A stretch of DNA of 64,000 nucleotides from contig NZ_JBHYXZ010000005.1 in assembly GCF_042752395.1 (NCBI RefSeq), positions 1 through 64,000 of the forward strand. Direction: 5' to 3'. Numbering within the stretch: position 1 is the first letter of the stretch; each line of letters opens with the position of its first letter. The notes beneath the pieces were generated by a model, which worked only from the letters and a program-made list of their open reading frames with translations, was not told the origin of the DNA and made no database searches. Below are positions 34,197 through 43,202 of this stretch, piece after piece. The position numbers and the translations under genes were made by a program. Source of the stretch: Actinosynnema sp042752395 (GTDB taxonomy: Bacteria > Actinomycetota > Actinomycetes > Mycobacteriales > Pseudonocardiaceae).

Positions 34197-34772
34197 GTGA
34201 AATACCGCTTGATCGCCATTCGCGTGGCGACCTCGTGCGCGGCGCTGTGCGCCTTCGCGCTCCTCGCGGTCGGCATCGCCTCCACCACACCACCCGCCAC
34301 CGCGTCCGCCGCCGACGCCCTCGTCTCCGGCACCCTCCTGCCCACCACACCTCTCCCCACGTCCACGACCTCCCCGGCGCCGGACAAGGCACACCTGTTC
34401 AACCCCAACTCGGGGCTGTGCCTCAACGTGGCCAACGGCAGCATCGACCCCGGCGCCAGGACCGAGATTTACAACTGCCTCGACAATCCGGTCGAGGACT
34501 GGGTGTTGAACGACCAGGGGCAGCTCTACAACCCGAATTCCGGTTTGTGCCTCAACACGGTGAACTACGACGTCAAGCCGAGCACCCGCACCGAGATCTG
34601 GGCGTGCAACGCGAAGGTCGCGCTCTGGTCGTTCAACGGGAAGAACCTGGTGCACAAGCAGTCCGGCCTGTGCCTCAACACGGTGAACTACGACATCAAG
34701 CCGGGCACACCCACCGAGATCTACTTCTGCAACGGCAACCCCGCCGAGTCCTGGAGCTGGTGGCGGTTGTGA
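34197..34772 (+). CDS. Secreted ricin-B-type lectin
   Basis: 191 residues from a GTG behind GGAAGGGC. A signal peptide (about 1-36) and a Thr/Pro spacer (about 40-60) precede one beta-trefoil made of three similar repeats, each with NPNSGLCLNVANG- or SGLCLNTVNYD-type opening, a T-E-I-Y/W-x-C core and a closing tryptophan (EDWVL, ALWSF, ESWSWW). Such domains bind sugars, usually as modules of glycosidases; here the lectin stands alone. Repeats 2 and 3 are nearly the same, suggesting recent duplication. Absent from the mycobacterial order as recalled, so probably an insertion. Confidence 0.85.
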   Translation: MKYRLIAIRVATSCAALCAFALLAVGIASTTPPATASAADALVSGTLLPTTPLPTSTTSPAPDKAHLFNPNSGLCLNVANGSIDPGARTEIYNCLDNPVEDWVLNDQGQLYNPNSGLCLNTVNYDVKPSTRTEIWACNAKVALWSFNGKNLVHKQSGLCLNTVNYDIKPGTPTEIYFCNGNPAESWSWWRL

Positions 34773-34778
34773 GGCGCG

Positions 34779-34819
34779 GCCGGGGGTCGGCGCGCGGCAG
34801 GCCGCCGACGACCCCCGGC
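34779..34819 (+). terminator. Terminator hairpin after the lectin gene
   Basis: GCCGGGGGTCGGCG at 34779-34792 pairs with CGCCGACGACCCCCGGC at 34803-34819, with a 3-base bulge on the right arm. Begins 7 bases after the lectin stop and ends 24 bases before the next start. Confidence 0.75.
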
Positions 34820-34842
34820 GGCGAGCGGATACCGTGGTGAGG

Positions 34843-37089
34843 ATGGCCGGCACGACCCTCGCCGAGTGGCTGCGGGCGCAGGACGACACCGCGCTCGTGG
34901 CGCTGCTGCGCGCCCGGCCGGACCTGGCCACCCCGCCGCCCGCCGACACCACCGTGCTGGCCACCCGCATCGGGTCGCGCGCGTCCGTGGCGCGGGCCTG
35001 CGAGGACCTCGACACGCTGACGTTGACGGTGCTGGAAGCGCTGCTCGTGCTGGACGCCGACCTCGCGCCGGTGCCCCGGTCCGCGGTGCAGGAGCTGTTC
35101 GGCCCGACCGACATCGGCCCGGCGCTCGACGCGCTGCGCCTGCGCGCGCTGCTGTGGGGCGGCGACCACGCGCTGTCCACCCCGCCCGCGACCCGCGACG
35201 CGGTCAACCCGTTCCCCTGCGGGCTGGGCCGCTCGGTGCCGCGCCTGGCCGACGCCGATTTGTCCGAAGTGGACCCCGACGAGCACCGCGTGCTCCAGAC
35301 CCTCGCCGCGGGGCCGCCGATCGGGCAGACCAAGGACGCCGCGCACGTCGTCTCGCTCGCCAACGCCCGGACGCCCATCCAGAAGCTCCTCGCCCGCGGC
35401 CTGCTCGTCCGGCGCGACAACCAGACCGTCGAGCTGCCGCGCGAGATCGGGCTGAAGGTCCGGGGCGACCGGCCGCTGGGCGCGATCCGGACCACCGAGC
35501 CGCCGCTGACGACGTTCCGCCGCGACGTCGCCGACGTCGACCACACCGGCGGCGGCGAGGCGTTGGAGCTGTCGCGGCACGTCGAGGCGCTGCTGCGGAG
35601 CTGGTCGGAGGAGCCGCCCGCGGTGCTGCGGTCCGGCGGGGTCGGCGTGCGGGAGCTGCGCCGGCTCGCCAAGGACCTCGACGTGGACGAGCGCCGGGCC
35701 GCGCTGCTGGTCGAGCTGGTCGTCAACGCGGGCCTGGTCGCCGACACCGAGGGCCTCGAACCGGAGTGGGTGCCGACCACGCAGACCGACGCGTGGCTGG
35801 TCGCCGCGCCCGAGCACCGCTGGGCGACGCTCGCCCAGGCGTGGCTCGACCTGCCCCGGCTGCCCGGCCTGATCGGGCAGCGCGACGACCGCGACCGCCT
35901 GCTCAACCCGCTCGCACCGGAGCTGAACCGGCCGGGCGCGCCCCGGGACCGCCGGCGCATCCTCGAAGCCCTGGCCGCGTTGGCCCCGGGCACCGCCGTG
36001 ACCGACCCGGACGAGCTGGCCGCCGTGCTGGCGTGGCGCGCGCCGAGGCGGGGCGGGCGGCTGCGCGACGAGCTGGTGCGCTGGACCGTGGAGGAGGGCA
36101 CGCGGGTCGGCGTCCTGGCGCACAACGCGATCACGTCGCAGGGCCGCGCGCTGCTCACCGAGGGGCCGGGCCCGGCGGCGAAGCGGCTGGCCGACGCGCT
36201 GCCCGCGCCCGTGGACCACGTGCTGGTGCAGGCGGACCTGACCGTCGTCGCGCCCGGCCGGCTGGACCCGGAGCTGGCCGACGAGATCGCGCTGGTGGCC
36301 GACGTCGAGTCGGCGGGCAGCGCCACGGTGTACCGGGTGCGGGAGAGTTCCGTGCGGCGGGCGTTCGACGCGGGCCGCAGCGCGGGCGACCTGCACGAGA
36401 TGTTCCGGTCGCGGTCGCGCACCCCCGTGCCGCAGTCGCTGACCTACCTGATCGACGACACGGCCCGCAAGCACGGTCGGCTGCGCGGTGGCGCGGCCGG
36501 GTCGTTCCTGCGGTGCGACGACCCCGTGCTGATCGCCGAGGTGCTGGCGCACGCGGCGGCGGAGCAGCTGGCGCTGCGCCGGATCGCGCCGACGGTGCTG
36601 GTGAGCCCGTTGCCGTTGGCGGAGGTGCTGGACGGGTTGCGGGCGGCCGGTTTCGCCCCCGCCGCCGAGGGGCCGGACGGCCACGTGCTGGACCTGCGGG
36701 CCGGCGGGCGGCGGACCGCGGCCAAGGGCCGGCGCCGGACGGCGCAGCCGGGCGCGGCGTCGGACGAGCAACTGGCCGAGCTGGTGCGGCTGGTGCGGGC
36801 GGGCGACCGCGCGGCGACGACCTCGGGCGGCGCGCGGGTGTCCGTGCCGGGGCACCTGGGCGCGGGTCCGTCGGCGACGCTGGCGTTGTTGCAGCGCGCC
36901 GCGCGGGAGGGGCGCAGCGTGCTGGTCGACTTCGTGGACGGGCACGGCACCGCGGCCCGGCGCGTGATCACGCCGCAGGCCGTGGGCGGCGGCGTGCTGG
37001 AGGGCGTGGACGTGAGCTACGGCGAGGTGCGCCGGTTCCCCCTGCACCGCATCACGTCGGCCGCCCTGGTCGAGGACGACGGAGCGTAA
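34843..37089 (+). CDS. XPB-associated helicase-domain protein (Rv0862c-like)
   Basis: 748 residues from ATG 34843; TACCGT (34830-34835) ends 7 bases before it. No Walker motifs are present. The N-terminal half is winged-helix-like and the middle (about 440-560), with HVLVQADLTVVAPGRLDPEL and SATVYRVRESSVRRAFDAG, is the helicase-C/XPB-N-like domain that accompanies bacterial XPB. A low-complexity basic stretch (about 620-640) and a C-terminal WYL-like strand region (RSVLVDFVDGHGTAARRVITP) follow. In M. tuberculosis the gene is adjacent to ercc3 (XPB); here XPB is 10.4 kb downstream. Probably a nuclease-partner or loading factor in DNA repair. Confidence 0.82.
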   Translation: MAGTTLAEWLRAQDDTALVALLRARPDLATPPPADTTVLATRIGSRASVARACEDLDTLTLTVLEALLVLDADLAPVPRSAVQELFGPTDIGPALDALRLRALLWGGDHALSTPPATRDAVNPFPCGLGRSVPRLADADLSEVDPDEHRVLQTLAAGPPIGQTKDAAHVVSLANARTPIQKLLARGLLVRRDNQTVELPREIGLKVRGDRPLGAIRTTEPPLTTFRRDVADVDHTGGGEALELSRHVEALLRSWSEEPPAVLRSGGVGVRELRRLAKDLDVDERRAALLVELVVNAGLVADTEGLEPEWVPTTQTDAWLVAAPEHRWATLAQAWLDLPRLPGLIGQRDDRDRLLNPLAPELNRPGAPRDRRRILEALAALAPGTAVTDPDELAAVLAWRAPRRGGRLRDELVRWTVEEGTRVGVLAHNAITSQGRALLTEGPGPAAKRLADALPAPVDHVLVQADLTVVAPGRLDPELADEIALVADVESAGSATVYRVRESSVRRAFDAGRSAGDLHEMFRSRSRTPVPQSLTYLIDDTARKHGRLRGGAAGSFLRCDDPVLIAEVLAHAAAEQLALRRIAPTVLVSPLPLAEVLDGLRAAGFAPAAEGPDGHVLDLRAGGRRTAAKGRRRTAQPGAASDEQLAELVRLVRAGDRAATTSGGARVSVPGHLGAGPSATLALLQRAAREGRSVLVDFVDGHGTAARRVITPQAVGGGVLEGVDVSYGEVRRFPLHRITSAALVEDDGA

Positions 37090-37661
37090 CCACCCGTCGG
37101 GGACTGTTGATCACCTGATCGGCGACCCGGGGAGGTCCTAGCGTCGAGTCACGGCCCTCCGCCGACAGCGGAGCGCCGGGGCACCACACGCGCGCGTCGA
37201 ACGGCCGGGTGAACCCCGCCCGCTCGGGCACGTCGAAGGGCGGCCTCCTACGAGGAGACCNNNNNNNNNNCGCCGCGCGCCGCGGCGGCGCCCGGGCGCG
37301 GGGTCACCCCCGCGCGCGCGGCGAGCGGGTCGGCGGGCACCCACCCCCCCCCCCCCGCCACCCCCCGGCGGGAGCGGCCGGACACGACGCCGGATCGAGG
37401 GAGCACCGACGGATGGCACGTCCGTGGCGGGACGTCAAGGCGGACAAGGCGCGGCGCGACGAGGCGGCGGGCCGGGACGTGGAGCGGTGCCGGGCGGAAG
37501 CGCGCGCCCGGACGCGGGAGCACGTCCTCGACTTCCACCGGGCGGCGCGCCCGACCCGGCCACCGCCGGCCGGGCACGGCGGAGGGCGGCCTCCGCCGGG
37601 GAGACCGCCCTCCGTCACGACCGCCGTCGGACCGGTGCGCGCCGGTCGACCGGGAGCCCCG
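37090..37661. other. Intergenic stretch with assembly gap and a possible truncated ORF
   Basis: Ten Ns lie at 37261-37270, followed by poly-C near 37346-37360. Just before the Ns the sequence GGGCGGCCTCC...GGAGACC begins a hairpin almost identical to the complete one at 37581-37613, so the assembly stalled at a stem. An ATG at 37413 behind GAGGGAG opens a charged helical frame (MARPWRDVKADKARRDEAAG), but it has no stop before running antisense through the conservon, so I do not call a gene. Confidence 0.7.
37581..37613 (-). terminator. Terminator of the conservon operon
   Basis: GGAGGGCGG (37581-37589) pairs perfectly with CCGCCCTCC (37605-37613). It lies 49 bases after the cvnD stop on the minus strand. 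Confidence 0.65.
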
Positions 37662-38267
37662 TCAGCCCGCGCGGACCGACATCCACTGGCGCATGGCGTG
37701 CTCCACCAGCGTGATCAGCGTCTGCTTGGTCGACTGCCGGTTGCGCGCGTCGCACGTCACGATCGGCACGGACTGGTCGATCGTCAGCGCCTCGCGCACG
37801 TCCTCGATGCGGTGGTGCAGCAGGCCGTCGAAGCAGTTGACCCCGACCACGTACGGCAGTTGCCGGTCGTCGAAGAAGTCGATCGAGGCGAACGCGTCGG
37901 CCAGCCGCCGGGTGTCCACGAGCACGATCGCGCCGATGGCGCCGCGCACCAGGTCGTCCCACATGAACCAGAACCGGTGCTGGCCCGGTGTGCCGAAGAG
38001 GTACAGGATCAGGTCCTGGTCCAGCGACACCCGGCCGAAGTCCATGGCCACCGTCGTGGTGACCTTGTTCGGCGTGGCCGAGAGGTCGTCGACCCCGGCG
38101 CTGGCCTCGGTCATCACCGCTTCGGTGGTCAGCGGAACGATCTCCGACACGGAACCGACGAACGTAGTCTTGCCCACGCCGAAGCCACCGGCCACCACGA
38201 TCTTCGCGGAGGTCGTCGGCTTCTTGGCGCCTTCGGCCGCGTTGGGGCTAGAGCCTGCGAAGCCCAC
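37662..38267 (-). CDS. cvnD: Conservon GTPase CvnD
   Basis: 201 residues from GTG 38267 (VGFAGSSPNAAEG), overlapping the DUF742 stop by 20 bases. P-loop GGFGVGKTTFVG (about 27), switch region LYLFGTPGQHRFWFMWDDL and base-specificity motif NCFD (NKxD variant) are those of the small Rab/MglA-like GTPases found as the fourth conservon member. By analogy with eukaryotic GPCR systems it would be regulated by CvnA/CvnB at the membrane. Last gene of the operon. Confidence 0.92.
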   Translation of the reverse strand: MGFAGSSPNAAEGAKKPTTSAKIVVAGGFGVGKTTFVGSVSEIVPLTTEAVMTEASAGVDDLSATPNKVTTTVAMDFGRVSLDQDLILYLFGTPGQHRFWFMWDDLVRGAIGAIVLVDTRRLADAFASIDFFDDRQLPYVVGVNCFDGLLHHRIEDVREALTIDQSVPIVTCDARNRQSTKQTLITLVEHAMRQWMSVRAG

Positions 38268-39006
38268 TGAGCACCCTCTCAAGGAATTCAATGGACGGCC
38301 GGTCCCCCACGACCAGGCCGCCCTGGTGAATCAAAACCAAACCCATGCTCGCCATGTCGCCGATCAACACCCGCACCACGCCGAGCGGGAGCCGGAGGTG
38401 GGCGGCGACCTCGGCCACCGACCTGGTGTCGGTGCACAACCCGCAGATCGACCGGTGCTCGGGGAGCACCGCCGCGTCGCGTTCGAGCCCGCGTTCGCTG
38501 GTCGACACCAGCGCTTCGATCGCGAGGTCGTAGTCGGGCCGGGTGCGGCCACCGGTCCGGGTGTACGGGCGTACCAGCGACCCGGACTCGGCCGCCGGGT
38601 TCTCCTCGCGCCGCACGACCGGCTGGGGACCGGTCGTGTAGGGCACTTGTTCCGGCACGCTGTCGGGCAGGCCGTGGGCACCGAAGAGATCGGCGCCCGG
38701 ACCTCCGAACAGGCCGCTGCCGTACCCGTCGATGTCGAACCGGTTGGGAACGTCGTCGTAGTCGTACGACGAGTCGTCAACCTCACGCTGAGACATATCG
38801 CCTTGCCCCTGCCCTGTGCCTTCGACCCGTGTGCCCGGCGCCTGTTCCGCACGGCGGCGCGGCCACGAGTTGGGTGCGTCCTCGGCTTCCTCGTCCTGTG
38901 CGGGGTCGGCATCCGGCTCAGCGAATTGGAAGCCCCCGACCGCCCACTCCTGGTAGTTGAAGTTCCTACCGAAGCGGCGACCGCCGGCGCCAGATCGTTC
39001 AGCCAT
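38248..39006 (-). CDS. cvnC: Conservon DUF742 protein CvnC
   Basis: 252 residues, longer than the usual ~130. The last 120 residues are the DUF742 winged-helix-like domain (LVRPYTRTGGRT, then ERDAAVLPEHRSICGLC, SVAEVAAHLRLPLGVVRVLIGDM and a C-terminal SIEFLERVLSGLRRL). The first ~130 residues are an acidic, aromatic-rich disordered extension (DDSSYDYDDVPNRFDIDGYG). Sits 30 bases after cvnB. It may connect the kinase-like CvnA to DNA or to the GTPase; not demonstrated for this gene. Confidence 0.9.
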   Translation of the reverse strand: MAERSGAGGRRFGRNFNYQEWAVGGFQFAEPDADPAQDEEAEDAPNSWPRRRAEQAPGTRVEGTGQGQGDMSQREVDDSSYDYDDVPNRFDIDGYGSGLFGGPGADLFGAHGLPDSVPEQVPYTTGPQPVVRREENPAAESGSLVRPYTRTGGRTRPDYDLAIEALVSTSERGLERDAAVLPEHRSICGLCTDTRSVAEVAAHLRLPLGVVRVLIGDMASMGLVLIHQGGLVVGDRPSIEFLERVLSGLRRL

Positions 39007-39036
39007 TTACCTTCACCCCCACGATCTCATGAGGAT

Positions 39037-39456
39037 CTACCGCCGAACCACGCCCTGGAGCTGCGCGCGCAGCTCCGGGGTGAGCTGCTGGCCCACGCGC
39101 TCGACCAGGAGCGTCATCTCGTACGCCACGAGGCCGATGTCGCAGTTCGGCGCCGCGAGCACGGCGAGGCACGAACCGTCGCTGATCGACATCAGGAACA
39201 GGTAGCCCCGTTCCATCTCGACCACGGTCTGGTTGACCGCGCCCGCCTCGAAGCACCTGGCCGCGCCCGCCGTGAGGCTGACGAGACCGGATGCCACGGC
39301 GGAAAGCTGCTCGGCGCGGTCGCGGGGCAGGCCCTGCGAGCCGGCGAGCAGTAGCCCGTCCGCCGACACGACCACGGAATGTGCCACACCGGGAACCCGG
39401 CGCACGAAGTCGGTGATAAGCCAACCAAAGCTGCCTGGCTGAGCTGCGGTCGTCAC
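39037..39456 (-). CDS. cvnB: Conservon roadblock/LC7 protein CvnB
   Basis: 139 residues from a GTG that overlaps the cvnA stop (GTGA). Typical roadblock/LC7 sequence: LITDFVRRVPGVAHSVVVSADGLLLAGSQGL, then MERGYLFLMSISDGSCLAVLAAPNCDIGLVAYEM (quoted in pieces: GVAHSVVVSADGLLLA, CLAVLAAPNCDIG). MglB-type proteins of this fold act as GTPase regulators, here of CvnD. Confidence 0.92.
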   Translation of the reverse strand: MTTAAQPGSFGWLITDFVRRVPGVAHSVVVSADGLLLAGSQGLPRDRAEQLSAVASGLVSLTAGAARCFEAGAVNQTVVEMERGYLFLMSISDGSCLAVLAAPNCDIGLVAYEMTLLVERVGQQLTPELRAQLQGVVRR

Positions 39457-42400
39457 TCCTGCTCCTCGTCTTGCCGGCTCGACATGTCACCAGCGTAAGC
39501 GTCGATCAAAGCGTGCCGCCCACGACGGACGCCCTGCTGAAGACTCGACATGCGTCCACGGATCGCGTCAGCGGACCGTGGGGGCAGCGGGGGCCGCTGC
39601 GGTTGCCGCTCCGCCGCCGAGGTCGGCGACGGCGCGGCGGATCCCGGCACAAGCTGAGCCTTGGGCACCCGCTTGGGCAACCCCGCTTGTGTCGTGGTCT
39701 CGGGTGCCTTGTTCAGCAACGCCTGCGCGGCCTGCCACCCCTCGTCGGCGGGCGACTGCCACACCGACGCGGCGGGTGCGGCCGGCTCGGGTTCGGCGAC
39801 CGGTTCGGGCTCGGTCACGCGGGTCACCTCCGCGGCGCGCTTGGGCAGGTTGGCGGGCGAACCGGGCTGCCGCTTGGGCAGCCCGCCCTCGGTCAGACTA
39901 GTGCCCTCGGTCCGGTCGGACTCCGACTCGCCCCGCTGGGGCAGGCCGTTGCTACGACCGGCGGCCGGCAGGCCCCGCTGCGGCAGCGCGTCCTCGGACG
40001 TGGTGGGCGCGACCGGCGGCACGGCCCGCGGCGTGCGGGTCGGCAGACCGGACTCGGCGACGGGCGCGGACCGCTCGGGCTCGGGCGCCGGCGGCACCGC
40101 CTGCGCGGCCGCCGCGGACGTCTCGCTGCCCACGGCCTGGAACCACTGGGAGAGCACCGCCTCGTAGATCGGCAGCCGCTCGGTCGGGGCGTCGAGGTCG
40201 GCCTCGGCCGGGCGGGCGGCGGCCCGCGGCGCGGAGCCGTTGCGGTGCGGTTCCGGCTCGGGCTCCGGCCGGTGCTCCGGCTCCGGCTCGGCCAGGAATC
40301 CGCTGTCCACGGGCGCGAACTGCGTCGTCTGGAAGCCGTGCTCGTAGTCGGAGTCCTGCTCGTCGCGGTCCTCGTAGGCGGTGAAGAGCGTCGGCTCGCC
40401 GAACGAGCCCTCCGGCTCGCGGTCCGGGTCGCGCTCCTGGCCCAGCCACGGCTGCGACACCTCGGCCGGGGTCTCCGCGGGGACCGCGGGCAGCGGCGTG
40501 GCGTCGCCGAAACCGGGCACGCGGGCCGGGTCCTGCTCGCCCTCGCCCTGCACGAAGCTCACCGGGAACGCGGGCTCGCCGTCGATGCGGGACAGGCTCG
40601 GGAAGCTCGTGTCCTCGTCCAGGCGGGACATCGTGCCGGTGCCGAACGCGCCGGCGATGCCGGACGCGCGCTGCGCGGTCGACCCGAAGCCCGAGTCGCC
40701 GAAGCCGGGGTCGCTGCCGAACGCGGAGTCGCCCGCGAACGCGGACGCCTGCTCGGCGCCCGTCGTGCCGGACGACGAGACCAGCGTGTCGGGCACCAGC
40801 ACGAGCGCGGTGGTGCCGCCCTCGATGTCCTCGTTGGACCGCAGCCGCACCTTGATGTCGTGCCGCTTGGCCAGTCGCGCGACCACGTACAGGCCCATGC
40901 GGCGGGACACGGCGACGTCCACGTCGGGCGGGTCGGCGAGCCGCCGGTTGGCGTCGGCCAGCTCCTGCTCGCCCATGCCGACGCCGCGGTCCTGGATCTC
41001 GATCGCCAGCTCGCCCTTGCGGGTGCGGGCGGTGCGCACGGTGACCTTGGTCACCGGGTCGGAGAACGCGGTCGCGTTGTCCAGCAGCTCCGCGATCAGG
41101 TGCACGAGGTCGTTGACCGCGCGGCCCTGGACGGTCAGCTCCGGGGTCTGGCCGACCTGCACCCGGGCGTACTGCTCCACCTCGGACACCGCGGCGCCGA
41201 GCACCTCGGCCGCCGGGACCGGGCGGGTGAGCCGGCGGGACAGGTCCGTGCCCGAGAGGACCAGCAGGTTCTCGCTGTTGCGCCGCATGCGGGTGGCGAG
41301 GTGGTCCAGCTCGAACAGGCTGGCGAGCTGGTCGGGGTCCTGCTCGTCCTGCTCCAGCCGGTCGATCAGGTTGAGCTGGCGCTCGACCAGGGCCTGCGAG
41401 CGGCGGGACAGGTTGACGAACATCGAGTTGACGTTGTCGCGCAGCAGGGCCTGCTCGGCGGCCAGCCGCACCGCCTCGCCGTGCACCGCGTCGAACGCCC
41501 GCGCCACCTGGCCGACCTCTTCGCGGGTGGTGATCGGCACCGGGTCGATGGCCGTCTTCGCCGCTTCCTGCGGGTTCGGGTCGGCGAGGATCCGGCCGAC
41601 CGCCTCGGGCAGGCCGTGGTCGGCGACCTCCAGCGCGGTGCGGCGCAGCGTGCGCAGCGGGTTGAGGATCGAGCGGGCCACGAACAGCGCCATGACGATG
41701 GCCAGCAGCAGCGCGCCCAGCACGATGCCGGAGTCGCGGAACGCCGCGCCGCGGGCCTCGCCGGTCAGCTCGTCGGTGCGGTTCTGCAGCTGCTCCAGCA
41801 GCAGGTTCTCCACGTCCCGGGTGAGGTTCACGGTCAGCGTGGAGGCGATGTCCCACTTCTCCGGGCGCAGCGACGTCATGGGCGCGCCGGCCGCGGCCAG
41901 GTTGAGCGCCGTCTCCTGCATGTCGTTCGCGGTGTCGACGATGAGGCCGGTGACCATGTCGTCGTAGATCTTGGCCTGGTCGGGGGTCGCGGACTTGCGG
42001 AAGTCGTTGCGGGCGGCGTCCAGCTCGGCGTTGGCGGCGAGGAGCTGCCGTTCCTGGCCGGGGCCGAACCCGCCGCGCTGGAAGACGTCGAGCATGATGC
42101 CGCGCTTGCGCGACTCCTGCTCCTTGATGCGCGCGATCGCGTTGGTGGCCAGGTGCAGCCGCACCAGCTCGGGCTGGTTGATGCCCGCGATGGCCTGCTC
42201 GCCGAGGTCGAGGAGGCTCTCGACGGACTCGGAGTAGGTGCGCAGGACCGCGTCGGACGGGTACTTCGTCTCGCGGACCGCGTTGCGCAGGCTGTTGAGC
42301 CGGTCGAGCTGGCTGGACGCCCGGCGGAACCGGGTGACCACGTCGTCGTCGAGGTCGGCGCTGAGGTCGGCGATCTTGCCGTTGAGCGCCTGCACGGTGT

Positions 42401-42755
42401 CCTCGACGCGCCGGAGCTGGCGGTCGAGCACCACGCGGTCGAGCTGGCGGCCGGACGCGACGTGGCTCGCGCTCAGGTCCCGTTCGCGCTGGAGCTGCTG
42501 CACCAGGTCGGCGACCGCCGACTCGAGCTGGATCTGGTTCGCCAGGCGGTTCAGCTCGCTCGCGGCGGCGAGGTCGGAGTTGACCCGCAGGCCGCCGAGG
42601 GCGATCGCGGCGACGGTGGGGATCAGCAGGACGGCGGTGAGCTTGGTGGGCAGCCGCCAGTTGCGCAGCCGCCAGGCGGCCGTGCGGGTCTTGTTCTGCC
42701 GCGCGGCCGCGGTCGACCCTGCCGGAGGGGTCCGGGTACCCGTTGACTCGGTCAC
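39453..42755 (-). CDS. cvnA: Conservon sensor kinase-like protein CvnA with nitrate-sensing-type domain
   Basis: About 1100 residues from GTG 42755 (VTESTGTRTPP); an ATG at 42860 would add 35. A first membrane helix (about 39-57) is followed by a ~280-residue extracellular helical NIT-type sensor domain, a second helix (about 345-365), HAMP, a pseudo-dimerisation helix (LFELDHLATRMRRNSENLL) and an ATPase domain (LIAELLDNATAFSDP N-box; DRGVGMG G1). The ~430-residue tail is disordered and holds repeated LPKR/LPQR/LPTR motifs. First gene of the operon, divergent from a substrate-binding lipoprotein 447 bases away. Confidence 0.92.
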   Translation of the reverse strand: MTESTGTRTPPAGSTAAARQNKTRTAAWRLRNWRLPTKLTAVLLIPTVAAIALGGLRVNSDLAAASELNRLANQIQLESAVADLVQQLQRERDLSASHVASGRQLDRVVLDRQLRRVEDTVQALNGKIADLSADLDDDVVTRFRRASSQLDRLNSLRNAVRETKYPSDAVLRTYSESVESLLDLGEQAIAGINQPELVRLHLATNAIARIKEQESRKRGIMLDVFQRGGFGPGQERQLLAANAELDAARNDFRKSATPDQAKIYDDMVTGLIVDTANDMQETALNLAAAGAPMTSLRPEKWDIASTLTVNLTRDVENLLLEQLQNRTDELTGEARGAAFRDSGIVLGALLLAIVMALFVARSILNPLRTLRRTALEVADHGLPEAVGRILADPNPQEAAKTAIDPVPITTREEVGQVARAFDAVHGEAVRLAAEQALLRDNVNSMFVNLSRRSQALVERQLNLIDRLEQDEQDPDQLASLFELDHLATRMRRNSENLLVLSGTDLSRRLTRPVPAAEVLGAAVSEVEQYARVQVGQTPELTVQGRAVNDLVHLIAELLDNATAFSDPVTKVTVRTARTRKGELAIEIQDRGVGMGEQELADANRRLADPPDVDVAVSRRMGLYVVARLAKRHDIKVRLRSNEDIEGGTTALVLVPDTLVSSSGTTGAEQASAFAGDSAFGSDPGFGDSGFGSTAQRASGIAGAFGTGTMSRLDEDTSFPSLSRIDGEPAFPVSFVQGEGEQDPARVPGFGDATPLPAVPAETPAEVSQPWLGQERDPDREPEGSFGEPTLFTAYEDRDEQDSDYEHGFQTTQFAPVDSGFLAEPEPEHRPEPEPEPHRNGSAPRAAARPAEADLDAPTERLPIYEAVLSQWFQAVGSETSAAAAQAVPPAPEPERSAPVAESGLPTRTPRAVPPVAPTTSEDALPQRGLPAAGRSNGLPQRGESESDRTEGTSLTEGGLPKRQPGSPANLPKRAAEVTRVTEPEPVAEPEPAAPAASVWQSPADEGWQAAQALLNKAPETTTQAGLPKRVPKAQLVPGSAAPSPTSAAERQPQRPPLPPRSADAIRGRMSSLQQGVRRGRHALIDAYAGDMSSRQDEEQE

Positions 42756-43202
42756 AGTTCCATCACTCAGCGCAGCCAGTCCGTCACCCGTTCCGGGCCT
42801 TTCGGAGCGCGGTGGAATCCCCACGCCTGTCTGGCTGGGACCTCTCTCTCGACGGGCCACCCTGGGCTTCCTCTTCCGGCAGCAGTGTTCCCCGGCCTCT
42901 CCCCCACGGACCGAAGCATGGACTCGAAATCGGGCCGAATTGCAGCACAGGAGCCGTGGTGCCGGCTAGTCACCCCACCCTCCGCCGCCGGGGCACGACA
43001 GTCAGCGACGACCTGTGCCACCAGGCGGGGAGCGTAGTGCCCGCCCCCGGTCCCGGGGAAGACTCCGGAAGCACTCACCGTATCGGAGCAGGACTGTCGT
43101 TTCATACCTCTGGGTGGTTACCATCCCGGCATCGACAAGTGCGTCGAAATATTCGTTGATCAAAAAGACCCCGCTCTCGAGGTCATCCCGGCGAGAGGTG
43201 CC
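42756..43202. other. Divergent control region between cvnA and the substrate-binding lipoprotein
   Basis: 447 bases with no credible gene. The right part (about 43100-43190) is less GC-rich and contains TACCAT and TTGATC elements and an AAATATT stretch near 43148, so the lipoprotein promoter is probably there, but I could not define a full promoter or operator. GAGAGG serves as the ribosome site before 43203. Confidence 0.5.

Noticed and set aside
37413..37613. ATG behind GAGGGAG opening a charged helical peptide (MARPWRDVKADKARRD)
   Set aside because: It looks gene-like at first but has no stop before entering the antisense of cvnD, and lies beside an assembly gap; kept only as a note.
39471..42746. 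1091-codon frame on + strand
   Set aside because: Antisense to cvnA, with low-complexity composition and no domain.
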